Part shown: positions 55,711-62,610 of the stretch, piece by piece
Position numbering within the stretch: the stretch's first letter is position 1
Layout of the letters: each line of letters starts with the position of its first letter
Source: Lachnoclostridium sp.
GTDB taxonomy: Bacteria; Bacillota; Clostridia; Lachnospirales; Lachnospiraceae
DNA length: 64,000 nt
Direction: 5' to 3'
Assembly (NCBI GenBank): GCA_023665475.1
Contig: JAMPEB010000001.1
Coordinates: forward strand, 226,345 to 290,344
Made by a program: the position numbers and the translations under genes
The notes under the pieces: model-generated
What the model saw: the letters and a program-made list of their open reading frames with translations, nothing else
The model's database searches: none
What the model was told of the DNA's origin: nothing

Positions 55711-55870
55711 CATGCCTGCGCAGCAGACACAAACAATCCGTGAGAAGAATGCCTGCTTAAGCGCAAACATTCAATGGGAAGAACGCCGTCCTTGCGTTCT
55801 TTTGTGTGAGATTAGAATTTCTTTGCGAAACAGCCTATGCTGTGAGCAATTAGAAATTCTTCTCACACTT
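55711..55870 (-). repeat. Intercistronic structured element, copy 3
   Basis: About 160 bp, abutting the stop codon of the anti-sigma gene. Outer stem GTGTGAG / CTCACAC (55804-55810 with 55862-55868), inner stem AGAATTTCT / AGAAATTCT (55814-55822 with 55852-55860), then AAGAACGC / GCGTTCTT (55779-55801), GATTGTTTG and a final TCTGC/GCAGG hairpin. It has an extra segment of about 30 bp containing another AAGAATGCC-like arm. Confidence 0.85.
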
Positions 55871-56737
55871 CTATCTTTGCAAAATGCTTCCGTCTACGGC
55901 ATCAATCTCACAAATATAATCAATATACTGACCGCTATTTCGGAAAAACACAAAATAATACATTCCGCTTGTCACCCCATCTTCATTCTCCTCATCATTT
56001 AAGCTGATGCGCTCTAACTTCATGCCCTCTACGGCATCTCCAAGCTCTGCTTTCATTTGATTTTCCGCTATTTCGAGTGCCTCCGCCTGCTCTATTCCCC
56101 CCAAAGCCTTCAGCTTTTCCCTAAGCCTTTTCTGTTCCTCCCGCTGTTTTGCCTTGTCCTCCTGTGCTGTCGGACTCTGCGCAAAAGCATACATTTTCAT
56201 ATGCTGTAAGTCAATAATTTCCAGAAGCTCTTCGTCTGTCAATTCCCGCTGTGGCAGATAAAAGGTGTCCGTAACTTTATTATAACTAAGCACATCTTCT
56301 ATCACATCCTCCGCGCTGTCTACCAGCATGATTTCTTTTTCAGGAAACAGCCCATTTTTGTATGCCTGCCAAAGCTCTTTATTGCGTTCCTCTTCCCGCT
56401 CAGAGTATTTTCTGGAATAAGTCTCCGCCTCCGCCGCCGGATGCTGCTGATTCAGCCAATCCCACATTTCCTGTACCTCTTCCTTGGGAATGCTGTCCAT
56501 CCTCGCTTTTACTATGTTTTCCACAACCGCCGACGCCGAAACACCTACAACACCCGTAGCTAATACAAGTGCTGCCGCCGTAGCCGCCATCCTTTTCAGG
56601 CTCCACTCCCATCTTTTGCCCCGCCCTTTTTTATCCTTATTTTTCATTTGCTTTTGAACATTCCGGATGATTTCTTCCTGCATCTTCTCCGGAATCTGTA
56701 TCTGTTCCACTGCTTTCTTTACATCGTTTCCATTCAT
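55871..56737 (-). CDS. Probable anti-sigma factor
   Basis: 288 aa from ATG 56737, overlapping the sigma stop (ATGA) with GGAGG upstream. A cytoplasmic N-terminal part (1-49, charged), one membrane helix (about 50-72, MAATAAALVLATGVVGVSA), and an extracytoplasmic region rich in Glu/Lys coiled-coil-like helices (about 110-250), ending in a PepSY-like beta segment (YYFVFFRNSGQYIDYICEIDAVDGS). Position directly after an ECF sigma gene suggests that it sequesters that sigma factor. Confidence 0.8.
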   Translation of the reverse strand: MNGNDVKKAVEQIQIPEKMQEEIIRNVQKQMKNKDKKGRGKRWEWSLKRMAATAAALVLATGVVGVSASAVVENIVKARMDSIPKEEVQEMWDWLNQQHPAAEAETYSRKYSEREEERNKELWQAYKNGLFPEKEIMLVDSAEDVIEDVLSYNKVTDTFYLPQRELTDEELLEIIDLQHMKMYAFAQSPTAQEDKAKQREEQKRLREKLKALGGIEQAEALEIAENQMKAELGDAVEGMKLERISLNDEENEDGVTSGMYYFVFFRNSGQYIDYICEIDAVDGSILQR

Positions 56738-57207
56738 CGCCGCGCCTCCTTCCATGCCTGCCGCACCTGCTCCCTGCCGCGCTTTAGGCGCATTTTTACC
56801 GCCGCTTCCGTCATGCCCAGAATATCCGCTATCTCCTTTATGCGATACCCCTCCACATAATGCAGATAGATAACGGTTTTGTGCTTGAACGGTAGCTCCA
56901 TAAGTTCCTTCAAGGTTTCACCCTGTTCGGGCGCTGCAAGACTGTTCTCCAATTCGTCAAGGGAAACCTTCGGATGCCTCATTCGGAAACGCAGCATATC
57001 GCGGCAGATATTGACAGCTACCCGAATCAGCCATGCCTTTTCATGCTCCGCGCTGTCAAAATCCGGTCGTTTTTCCAAATATCTGACGAAGGTTTCCTGA
57101 ATGGCATCCTGAACATCCTGTTCGTTGCATAGTATCACAATGCAGATTTTATAAAGCATGTTGCTGTATTTTATGACAGCATCTCTTATGTCCTTGTCTG
57201 TGTTCAT
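56734..57207 (-). CDS. ECF-family RNA polymerase sigma factor
   Basis: 157 aa. Region 2 (about 10-75: YSNMLYKICIVILCNEQDVQDAIQETFVRYLEKRPDF, EKAWLIRVAVNICRDMLR) and region 4 (about 100-150: LPFKHKTVIYLHYVEGYRIKEIADILGMTEAAVKMRLKRGREQV). It likely drives its own operon from the ECF-type promoter just upstream, and is held inactive by the neighbouring membrane protein. Confidence 0.92.
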   Translation of the reverse strand: MNTDKDIRDAVIKYSNMLYKICIVILCNEQDVQDAIQETFVRYLEKRPDFDSAEHEKAWLIRVAVNICRDMLRFRMRHPKVSLDELENSLAAPEQGETLKELMELPFKHKTVIYLHYVEGYRIKEIADILGMTEAAVKMRLKRGREQVRQAWKEARR

Positions 57208-57234
57208 GGGATGTGTTTTTCCTCCTTTCCTTTA

Positions 57235-57263
57235 CATACGGTTCAAAAGGTGAAAAAGTAACA
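57235..57263 (-). promoter_or_regulatory. Candidate ECF-type autoregulatory promoter
   Basis: TGTTAC (57263-57258), 17 bp, then CGTATG (57240-57235), about 30 bp before the sigma gene. This resembles TGAAAC/TGTAAC-n16-17-CGT promoters of Bacillota ECF sigma factors. Confidence 0.5.
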
Positions 57264-57272
57264 AACAACATA

Positions 57273-57333
57273 AAAAGGCATATGGAAACCTTTGTTCCAC
57301 ATGCCTTTTATTATAACATGGTCTTTAAAAACG
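57273..57333. terminator. Bidirectional terminator, copy 1 of a duplicated 61-bp segment
   Basis: Stem AAAAGGCATATGGAAAC / GTTCCACATGCCTTTT with T runs on both sides. The same segment, about 90% identical, recurs at 58257-58318. This copy follows the HEPN gene on the minus strand. Confidence 0.8.
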
Positions 57334-57352
57334 CATTTGCTTTACAGGAAAT

Positions 57353-57748
57353 TCAGATTCTTGTTCCATTAAGCCAATTTTCCGCTAAATATAATGCTTT
57401 TTCTATGGAATCCACCCGGACCGAAAAATGTAAATCATACCTTCCTGCAGCCTCCCAATCGCTATACATATATGCCTTATCCTTAATTTCTTTCGGTACT
57501 TTAATTCCATTACTTTCAGCAATCGCACAAAGATCATAAATCTTATGCGTATACATTTTTTGAGGGTTTATGTGTGGATTGACTCTATAAATTTCTGCTT
57601 TAATAATTTTTTCAATTACCTGCTGCGCATGGTATGCAGCAATTCCTTTCATTGCTTTTCTGTTTCCGCTTTTTGATTTTACAGCTTCAAGTGCAGACCA
57701 AGAAGTTTGAATATCCGCTCTCGCATATGCTACTAATGAAATTGTCAT
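57353..57748 (-). CDS. HEPN-domain protein, second HEPN/MNT module
   Basis: 131 aa, preceded by GGAGAG. HEPN-like helical bundle with IAAYHAQQVIEKIIKAEIYRVN (about 48-69) and YTHKIYDLCAIAES (about 76-89). A strict R-x(4-6)-H motif is not obvious; an Arg lies ten residues before the His in NRKAMKGIAAYH. It follows the nucleotidyltransferase by 2 bp. Likely the effector partner of a type VII toxin-antitoxin pair, or a substrate-binding HEPN. Confidence 0.75.
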   Translation of the reverse strand: MTISLVAYARADIQTSWSALEAVKSKSGNRKAMKGIAAYHAQQVIEKIIKAEIYRVNPHINPQKMYTHKIYDLCAIAESNGIKVPKEIKDKAYMYSDWEAAGRYDLHFSVRVDSIEKALYLAENWLNGTRI

Positions 57749-57750
57749 AA

Positions 57751-58140
57751 TCAGACTCTCCTATACAGTGTCTTTCCACAATTAAGTATATTTTGAAAAA
57801 GATTAACCTTATTCCGATATTGATATACCTCCTCCATACCATGAACGCAAATTACATCATATATCTGTTTATAATCATCCCTATCATGGAGCCTTTTCAA
57901 AAATTCCTGATAACTTTTATCCTTATATAACCTTGAACGAGAAGTGTCACTGATAACCAGCATATCCACATCCGAGTCTTCCGTGCATCTGCTGCCTATC
58001 ACTGACCCAAATAAAATAATCTGGCATATTCTTGTACAGACACTGGCAGCTTCTATGATATTCTCTATAACATCTTTTTTGATATCCGCCACTTCTATTT
58101 TTGTATTAAAATTTGTTTCTATCGAAATCAACCGGCACAT
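57751..58140 (-). CDS. MNT-type nucleotidyltransferase, second HEPN/MNT module
   Basis: 129 aa. GSx10DxD motif in ILFGSVIGSRCTEDSDVDML (about 43-62). Family role: modification and neutralisation of the HEPN partner. The two-gene module is enclosed by two copies of a hairpin terminator, a sign of insertion or duplication. It is not closely similar to the first module at 35 kb. Confidence 0.83.
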   Translation of the reverse strand: MCRLISIETNFNTKIEVADIKKDVIENIIEAASVCTRICQIILFGSVIGSRCTEDSDVDMLVISDTSRSRLYKDKSYQEFLKRLHDRDDYKQIYDVICVHGMEEVYQYRNKVNLFQNILNCGKTLYRRV

Positions 58141-58256
58141 ATAGTTCCCTTCTCACCCCAATCTGTTTTCCATATACCACTATACCATATCATATCATAA
58201 AAGCATCTCTTTTTACAACCAATTCATGGCAGTTTTTTTACTTATTATCAATATGC

Positions 58257-58318
58257 AAAAGGCATATGGAAACCTGTGTTCCACATGCCTTTTATTGTAA
58301 CATAGCTTTTTAAAAACG
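58257..58318. terminator. Bidirectional terminator, copy 2 of the duplicated segment
   Basis: Near-identical to 57273-57333. Its end overlaps the last codons and stop of the PNPOx-like gene, so this is probably the original terminator of that gene and the other copy arose when the HEPN/MNT module entered. Confidence 0.75.
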
Positions 58319-58702
58319 GATGGTTTTGGTTTCTTCCGTAAAGGAACAGATGTCCGCCACAGCATTTTTTAAGTAAAATACCGCCGTATTCCCGTCGCCC
58401 GGCTTGTACATTGCCTGAAGATTGGGATAAGCCTCGAGAAGATGTTCCTGCGCCGAGGTTCTTTCATCCAATACCGCCTCTGCAGCTATGCGAATCCATC
58501 TGCCGTCATACATGGCGGAAATCTCGATTTTGGGATTTGCAAGCATCTGCTTTGCAACATCTTTTTTCAGTCCGGTCTGAATATAAAGCTTCCCCTCAAA
58601 CAAATCCACTGTGCCAAAGGGGCGGACTCTCGGCTGGTCTCCCTCCATCGTTGCCAGATAATATACCTGACTGTTTTTTAAGAATTCGTATACCTCATTC
58701 AT
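58310..58702 (-). CDS. Pyridoxamine 5'-phosphate oxidase-like flavoprotein
   Basis: 130 aa, a split-barrel fold protein. Conserved features: YYLATMEGDQPRVRPFGTVDLFEGKLYIQTGLKKDVAKQMLANPKIEI and the later GRWIRIAAEAV. Family members bind FMN or F420; many small members act as general reductases rather than in vitamin B6 synthesis. The substrate is not known. Single gene. Confidence 0.85.
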   Translation of the reverse strand: MNEVYEFLKNSQVYYLATMEGDQPRVRPFGTVDLFEGKLYIQTGLKKDVAKQMLANPKIEISAMYDGRWIRIAAEAVLDERTSAQEHLLEAYPNLQAMYKPGDGNTAVFYLKNAVADICSFTEETKTIRF

Positions 58703-58771
58703 CGTGCATTACCTCCTGCATTCTGATATTTTTTCTCAGTATATCACATTACCAATAATCACGCCATCCTT

Positions 58772-59476
58772 TTAATCAAACAATATCTCCTCCACCGTCA
58801 CAAAAGTATACCCCTCCTCTAACAGCTCATCCACCACCTTTAATGCTGCGGTCACGGAAGTCTCATAATAATCGTGCATCAGGATAATATCGTTCTCACC
58901 CGCCTTGTTCATAATCTTCTCCGTAATCCGGGACACATTTTTAGAGCTCCAGTCCAAAGGGTCCACCGTCCACAACACCGGGAACATATTCAATTCTTTT
59001 TCAAAGGATTTATCCCAGCTTCCGTAAGGCGGGCGCACAAACTCCGTTTCTTCTCCGGTGATTTCCTTTAACACTTCATTGGTGGCAATCAACTCTTCCT
59101 TAAACTTTTCCCGGTTCTTCTCGGTAAGCTGTATATGGCTGTATGTGTGATTTCCGATGAGATGCCCCTCCTCCTGCATCCTTTTTATCACATCCGGGTG
59201 AAGCTTTGCATGTTCCCCTGTGACAAAAAAACTTGCCACCACGCCGCGCTCTTTTAAACCGTCCAAAAGCTGCTCCGTATAATAAGGGTGGGGACCGTCG
59301 TCAAAGGTAATGGCAATTTTTTTCCGTATTTCGTCTTCCTTCTCATTTTCCACATTTTTGGCGCCGGATAAAACGGTTTTGACAGAGGGCATATGCCGCC
59401 CGCTTCCGCACACACAAAGGAGAACGACTCCCACTATGACATCAAAGGCAAGGATTGCCGCAGCCAGTTTCTTCAT
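58772..59476 (-). CDS. Polysaccharide deacetylase (NodB domain)
   Basis: 234 aa from ATG 59476 (GGAAG 9 bp upstream). Signal peptide or membrane anchor at about 3-25. NodB domain (about 55-232): motif 1 ITFDDGPH, motif 2 HTYSH (metal histidines), motif 3 RPPYGSWD, motif 4 DPLDW, motif 5 ILMHDYYET. All metal and catalytic residues are present, so it is probably active on peptidoglycan GlcNAc or a similar polymer outside the cell. Confidence 0.93.
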   Translation of the reverse strand: MKKLAAAILAFDVIVGVVLLCVCGSGRHMPSVKTVLSGAKNVENEKEDEIRKKIAITFDDGPHPYYTEQLLDGLKERGVVASFFVTGEHAKLHPDVIKRMQEEGHLIGNHTYSHIQLTEKNREKFKEELIATNEVLKEITGEETEFVRPPYGSWDKSFEKELNMFPVLWTVDPLDWSSKNVSRITEKIMNKAGENDIILMHDYYETSVTAALKVVDELLEEGYTFVTVEEILFD

Positions 59477-59535
59477 AATCATACTTCCTTTTGGATTTGG
59501 AATATGCTTTATTACTAAATTTTCCGTAAAGCCTG

Positions 59536-59584
59536 AGCTTCTATTTACATATTATGAAGCTTTTTCATACAATAGAAGCTTTTT
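59536..59584. repeat. Inverted repeat between divergent envelope genes
   Basis: AGCTTCTATT (59536-59545) and AATAGAAGCT (59571-59580), a perfect 10-bp arm pair, followed by TTTT on the plus strand; GAAGCTTTTT also recurs inside the loop. Could be an operator or terminator; it lies between the deacetylase and lipoprotein promoters. Confidence 0.5.
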
Positions 59585-59603
59585 ACAGCATTTTGCGAGC
59601 AGT

Positions 59604-59632
59604 TTGACACTGTCAGGAGCTTATGGTACAAT
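59604..59632 (+). promoter_or_regulatory. Lipoprotein gene promoter
   Basis: -35 TTGACA (59604-59609) and -10 TACAAT (59627-59632), 17-bp spacer. Confidence 0.7.
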
Positions 59633-59657
59633 ATCCGCAAAAGGCACAGTCAAGCGG

Positions 59658-59702
59658 CCGAAGAAACAGCTACCGAGCTTGCTCGAGCAGATGTTTCTTC
59701 GG
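59658..59702 (+). repeat. Strong hairpin in the lipoprotein leader
   Basis: CCGAAGAAACA (59658-59668) and TGTTTCTTCGG (59692-59702) form a perfect 11-bp stem with an inner GAGC/GCTC stem. It lies in the 5' untranslated region, about 50 bp before the coding start, without a T run. Confidence 0.65.
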
Positions 59703-59751
59703 ACATTTGACGAGCGAAGCGAAACGATTAGAAAAACAAAAGGAGAACTCA

Positions 59752-60411
59752 ATGAAAAAACAAAGTCTGCTGGCCGCTGCCATTCTTAGCCTGATGCTGC
59801 TTGCCACAGGATGCGGCGAGGAGAAAAAGCAGGAGCCGCCTTCTCTTTATGACAAGGGACTGTCCTGTGTCACGACGCTTTCCAAAGAGCTAAATGAGGA
59901 ATATATCGGTTATTTTACTTCTTACGAGTTTTCGGAAATCGTAACGGAACTTGCAAAGCAGGATTATTCCCAGCCGGAAAGTGTTTATGAATTAAAATAT
60001 CCGGACGGCGGGCTGAAACAGCTTATCCTGTCCCTGTCTTTGGGCGATGCGTCCACGGATAACATTCCTGACGCGGTTCTCGAAAAAGTGGCAGGACTTT
60101 CTTATCTGGCTAATATGATAAACGCCCGGATGGGAACAAATTATCTGGCTCTTTCCTCGATTTTGAGCGCAGATGAGCTGTTTGTCAACGAGGAAGTGAC
60201 GGAGAATACCGCCTATCTCTATTTTTATAAAAATGCTTATCCCGTGATGGTTTCCTTCCGCGTGGGCGAGGACGGCGCCATCCATGCAACGGGCAGTTAT
60301 ATCTTTAGCGATGAAATGAAAGACTACGGAGGGGACTGCCTCTCAGACGAAAAGCAGGATTTGGATTTTGTGATGCTTCTGCAGTTTTTTGAAATAGAGC
60401 AAATCAGGTAG
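59752..60411 (+). CDS. Lipoprotein of unknown function
   Basis: 219 aa from ATG 59752, with AAGGAG upstream. Lipoprotein signal LLATGCGEE (Cys about 21). The mature part is alpha/beta and acidic, with a helix-rich first half (SCVTTLSKELNEEYIGYFTSYEFSEIV) and a beta-rich second half (AYLYFYKNAYPVMVSFRVGEDGAI). No family recognised. Single gene divergent from the deacetylase. Confidence 0.78.
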   Translation: MKKQSLLAAAILSLMLLATGCGEEKKQEPPSLYDKGLSCVTTLSKELNEEYIGYFTSYEFSEIVTELAKQDYSQPESVYELKYPDGGLKQLILSLSLGDASTDNIPDAVLEKVAGLSYLANMINARMGTNYLALSSILSADELFVNEEVTENTAYLYFYKNAYPVMVSFRVGEDGAIHATGSYIFSDEMKDYGGDCLSDEKQDLDFVMLLQFFEIEQIR

Positions 60412-60431
60412 AGATAATCGAGGGATTAAGT

Positions 60432-60823
60432 ATGGAAAATTTAGGATTTTTAATGTTATGGTTTTTTGTTGCTTATATATTAGTAACTTGGGTCGGCTTT
60501 GCACATACTGTATTCAATATTAAAGTATTGCACATGAAATCAATGAAAGAAAGCGGAGGAAAAGGCAAAGGATTAGGAGAAGGTTTGCTTATTTATATTT
60601 AAGTGGATTAGATACTGTAAGTATGTCTGATGTAATCACTTGTTCTTTAATTTGGGGAACTTTAGCAATAATAATCGATTTAGTTGGTTGGGTACTTATA
60701 CCACATCCGTTGTCATTAACATTTAAAAGATTTTATGTTGAATATCAACCTTGGATAACATTAGTATATTTAATAATGTATGCAAGTCCATTTATTGTAT
60801 ATGGTTTCATGCAAGTTTTATAA
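60432..60823 (+). pseudogene. Frameshifted small membrane protein gene
   Basis: A reading frame begins at 60432 with a GAGGG ribosome site and gives 56 residues (MENLGFLMLWFFVAYILV...). It stops at 60602. The next frame then continues without a ribosome site to 60823 (SLIWGTLAIIIDLVGWVLI, WITLVYLIMYASPFIVYGF). Joined near 60575-60590, after a purine-rich run, they make one protein of about 125 residues with three membrane segments. Reading it as a single gene broken by one base change is an inference; two separate small genes are possible. Confidence 0.55.
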
Positions 60824-60860
60824 TTGCAGCTTCCTGTGTCCTGCGCTGTGCGTGTTCCCT

Positions 60861-60983
60861 CTATTCCTGAAGCAAAATACCGTAAACTCTCTTTCGTATC
60901 TGCTCGGCTTCTTTCACTTCCCCTTTAAGTACAAGATACCGCTGTTCAAGGGAGTTCCGCCGGATTGTATTCGCGAAATGCCG
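60861..60983 (-). pseudogene. 3' remnant of a relaxase-like gene
   Basis: A minus-strand frame gives RRNSLEQRYLVLKGEVKEA and then EQIRKRVYGILLQE before a TAG at 60863-60861. Reading through the TAG continues REHAQRRTQE. Helical, charged C-termini of this kind end many mobilisation relaxases of Bacillota. No start or upstream relaxase domain remains. The assignment is tentative. Confidence 0.4.
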
Positions 60984-61129
60984 GGGCATAGCAGCCTTTC
61001 AGACACACAAAAATAACAAAAACCCTGCAAACATCAAGGTTTCCACATGAAAGGGCGGATATTTTCTTATAACAAGCCGATGGAACTGATGTAATACTAA
61101 AAATTTAATAATTTTTTCGGGGCGGCATA

Positions 61130-61158
61130 TTGCAACCAAATCCTGCATATGCTATAAT
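61130..61158 (+). promoter_or_regulatory. Promoter of the antitoxin RNA
   Basis: -35 TTGCAA (61130-61135) and -10 TATAAT (61153-61158), spacer 17 bp. No open reading frame follows before the terminator. Confidence 0.7.
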
Positions 61159-61164
61159 GCCAAT

Positions 61165-61246
61165 AGGCAAAAGGATAAAACAATTTCCATGTGAAATGAC
61201 AGGTGAAAACCCCGGAAGGTGTGCAAGGCTTCCGGGGTTTTCTATT
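61165..61246 (+). ncRNA. Antitoxin RNA of an Fst-like type I toxin-antitoxin locus
   Basis: A transcript of about 80 nt from the promoter at 61130-61158 to the terminator at 61206-61241. Its segment 61168-61197 (AAAAGGATAAAACA, then TTCCAT, GTGAAA) nearly matches plus-strand 61362-61391, so it is complementary to the start region of the convergent toxin mRNA. The layout (convergent RNAs, shared terminator, repeat giving complementarity at a distance) is that of the par locus of plasmid pAD1. Inferred, not tested. Confidence 0.65.
61206..61241. terminator. Shared bidirectional terminator of the toxin and antitoxin RNAs
   Basis: AAAACCCCGGAAG (61206-61218) and CTTCCGGGGTTTT (61229-61241), a perfect 13-bp inverted repeat with T or A runs at both ends. 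Confidence 0.88.
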
Positions 61247-61293
61247 CCTAATTCCGGCAATGGGAAGGCTTAAACCCATAGGCTAGTTACCGA

Positions 61294-61383
61294 CTACTTC
61301 TTGCCTCTGTCTAACCATTTGACGATGTAGTGGCAAGCTACACCGCCCATGACAGCGACCAAAAAGGATAAAACATATTCCAT
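61294..61383 (-). CDS. Fst-like type I toxin, small membrane peptide
   Basis: 29 aa, ATG at 61383, TAG at 61294, with a strong AGGGGG (61397-61392) 8 bp upstream. One membrane helix (VLSFLVAVMGGVACHYIV) followed by a charged tail KWLDRGKK. The W-L-D-R tail after a short helix is typical of Fst/Ldr-type toxins and small holin-like toxins of Bacillota. A -10 TATAAT (61436-61431) with -35 TGGATA lies upstream. Overexpressed relatives disrupt the membrane or nucleoid; the role here is inferred. Confidence 0.7.
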   Translation of the reverse strand: MEYVLSFLVAVMGGVACHYIVKWLDRGKK

Positions 61384-61480
61384 ATGAAACACCCCCTTTC
61401 CGTACCGGGTATAGGGGCGGTAACACAAGCATTATATCACAGCCGCCTGAGGCTATCCAGCTACTTAGGAAACAGTAAAT

Positions 61481-61582
61481 TATTACAGTGCAAAAGGGGG
61501 TAAATCAGTCAAATACCCCCTTTTTGATATTCAAGGGATAATTTGCCTTTAAGCCTTTGAGTTGCTTTTGTGAGCGTATAAA
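61481..61582. repeat. 102-bp direct repeat, copy 1
   Basis: From TATTACAGT to GAGCGTATAAA. It contains a bidirectional terminator AAAAGGGGG / CCCCCTTTT (61492-61524). Copy 2 at 62766-62867 differs at 6 of 102 positions. The left flank (GGAAACA and nearby bases) is also partly shared. Confidence 0.92.
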
Positions 61583-61618
61583 AAGCCCTTACATTCAAAA
61601 TGTAAGGACTTTTTGTTT
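61579..61618. terminator. Terminator after membrane protein A
   Basis: AAAAAGCCCTTACAT / ATGTAAGGACTTTTT around CAAA. A closely related terminator follows membrane protein B (63232-63270). Confidence 0.8.
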
Positions 61619-61620
61619 TT

Positions 61621-62124
61621 TTATAATTTGTCATAGTCAGTAACACCTTGCGGATTGTAAACATCATTTCCATTCTGGTCTTTAAAATTGCCGTGACCGT
61701 CTGTATAATATTCACCTTTTGTTTGACTGAATTGCTTTGTCCACTTGCTATTACTTCCTCCGGAAGTAGATTGCCCTGCACTTGCAAATAATCCAAAAAT
61801 AATTACTATCAAAGCAATAACTCCTATTACAGAAATACCTAACTGAGAAAATGTTAAGATTATTGCCTTAAATTTATTCTTTATTGTAAGTAAATTAATA
61901 ATCAATAAAATAATCCCTTCAATAATTAACAATAAAATATTGGGGCTATAACTAAAAATTTCTTCTATTTCACTTATATCGTCGGCAAGCATTAAAAAGT
62001 GTATAATAGCAAACCCAATGATAACTAACCAACTGATAACTGAAACTAATTTACCACCTTTAATTCTTTGTACGCTCATTTTTAAATAAATAAACGCAAG
62101 TATACAAGCTACTACCATCATCAT
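61621..62124 (-). CDS. Small membrane protein A of a duplicated module
   Basis: 167 aa from ATG 62124; a TTG at 62145 is an alternative. Four hydrophobic segments (about 3-14, 26-44, 60-80, 95-118), then a soluble Ser/Gly/Asn-rich tail (SGGSNSKWTKQFSQ, TDGHGNFKDQNGNDVYNP). No family is recognised. Layout, promoter and leader resemble those of protein B at 63.3 kb. AT-rich composition differs from the core genes to the left. Confidence 0.65.
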   Translation of the reverse strand: MMMVVACILAFIYLKMSVQRIKGGKLVSVISWLVIIGFAIIHFLMLADDISEIEEIFSYSPNILLLIIEGIILLIINLLTIKNKFKAIILTFSQLGISVIGVIALIVIIFGLFASAGQSTSGGSNSKWTKQFSQTKGEYYTDGHGNFKDQNGNDVYNPQGVTDYDKL

Positions 62125-62185
62125 AATTTTCTGTTCTCCCTTCAATTATGTATTTTTATATAGATAGGATTTCGCATCACCAAAC

Positions 62186-62227
62186 ATTATAACACGCATT
62201 TTATTGCGTGTAAATATTTAAACACGC
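62186..62227. promoter_or_regulatory. Promoter of protein A with GCGTGT operator
   Basis: On the minus strand -35 TTTACA (62214-62209) and -10 TATAAT (62191-62186), spacer 17 bp. The spacer carries an inverted repeat ACACGC n8 GCGTGT (62192-62211), and a third ACACGC half-site lies at 62222-62227. The divergent ribbon-helix-helix-type protein is the obvious candidate to bind here. Confidence 0.65.
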
Positions 62228-62311
62228 AAATTTTAAATATTTATTTAGTTGTAAAAACTTGATATGTTTTACAAACAATTTTAAGGATATAATAAGAAAG
62301 AGGTGAGATAA

Positions 62312-62518
62312 ATGAAGGATGTTTTTAAGGTTGAGAAAACACGATATATAAACAAAACTTTCAGAATTGAGGAAAATCTTTTAAAGCGTTTAGAGCAAGT
62401 TTCCACGGAAGAAAACATCTCTATCAATTCTTTAGTTGTCCAATGCTGCAAGTTTGCATTGGATAGAAGAACCCCAAAAGAGAATTCGGACAAAAAACAG
62501 ACTGACAAGCAAGAGTAG
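62312..62518 (+). CDS. Small ribbon-helix-helix-type DNA-binding protein
   Basis: 68 aa, with AGAGGTGA before the ATG. The segment RYINKTFRIEENLLKRLEQVSTEENISINSLVVQCCKFAL has the beta strand-helix-helix pattern of Arc/CopG-type proteins. A polar tail follows. Divergent from membrane protein A, with an inverted-repeat operator between them. A -10 TATAAT lies at 62288-62293. Repression of protein A and of itself is inferred. Confidence 0.7.
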   Translation: MKDVFKVEKTRYINKTFRIEENLLKRLEQVSTEENISINSLVVQCCKFALDRRTPKENSDKKQTDKQE

Positions 62519-62525
62519 CCAATAA

Positions 62526-62556
62526 AAAAGATAGGTTTAAAGCCTATCTTTTATAA
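62526..62556 (+). terminator. Terminator after the ribbon-helix-helix gene
   Basis: AAAAAGATAGG / CCTATCTTTT around TTTAAAG, directly after the stop. Confidence 0.75.
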
Positions 62557-62610
62557 TGTTTTTAAACTCGTTTATGTTTTTGATAATTGGAAACACCTTA
62601 AACAAATAAA

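Noticed and set aside
61018..61120. A second small RNA near the type I locus
   Set aside because: No promoter or terminator pair could be identified in this stretch.
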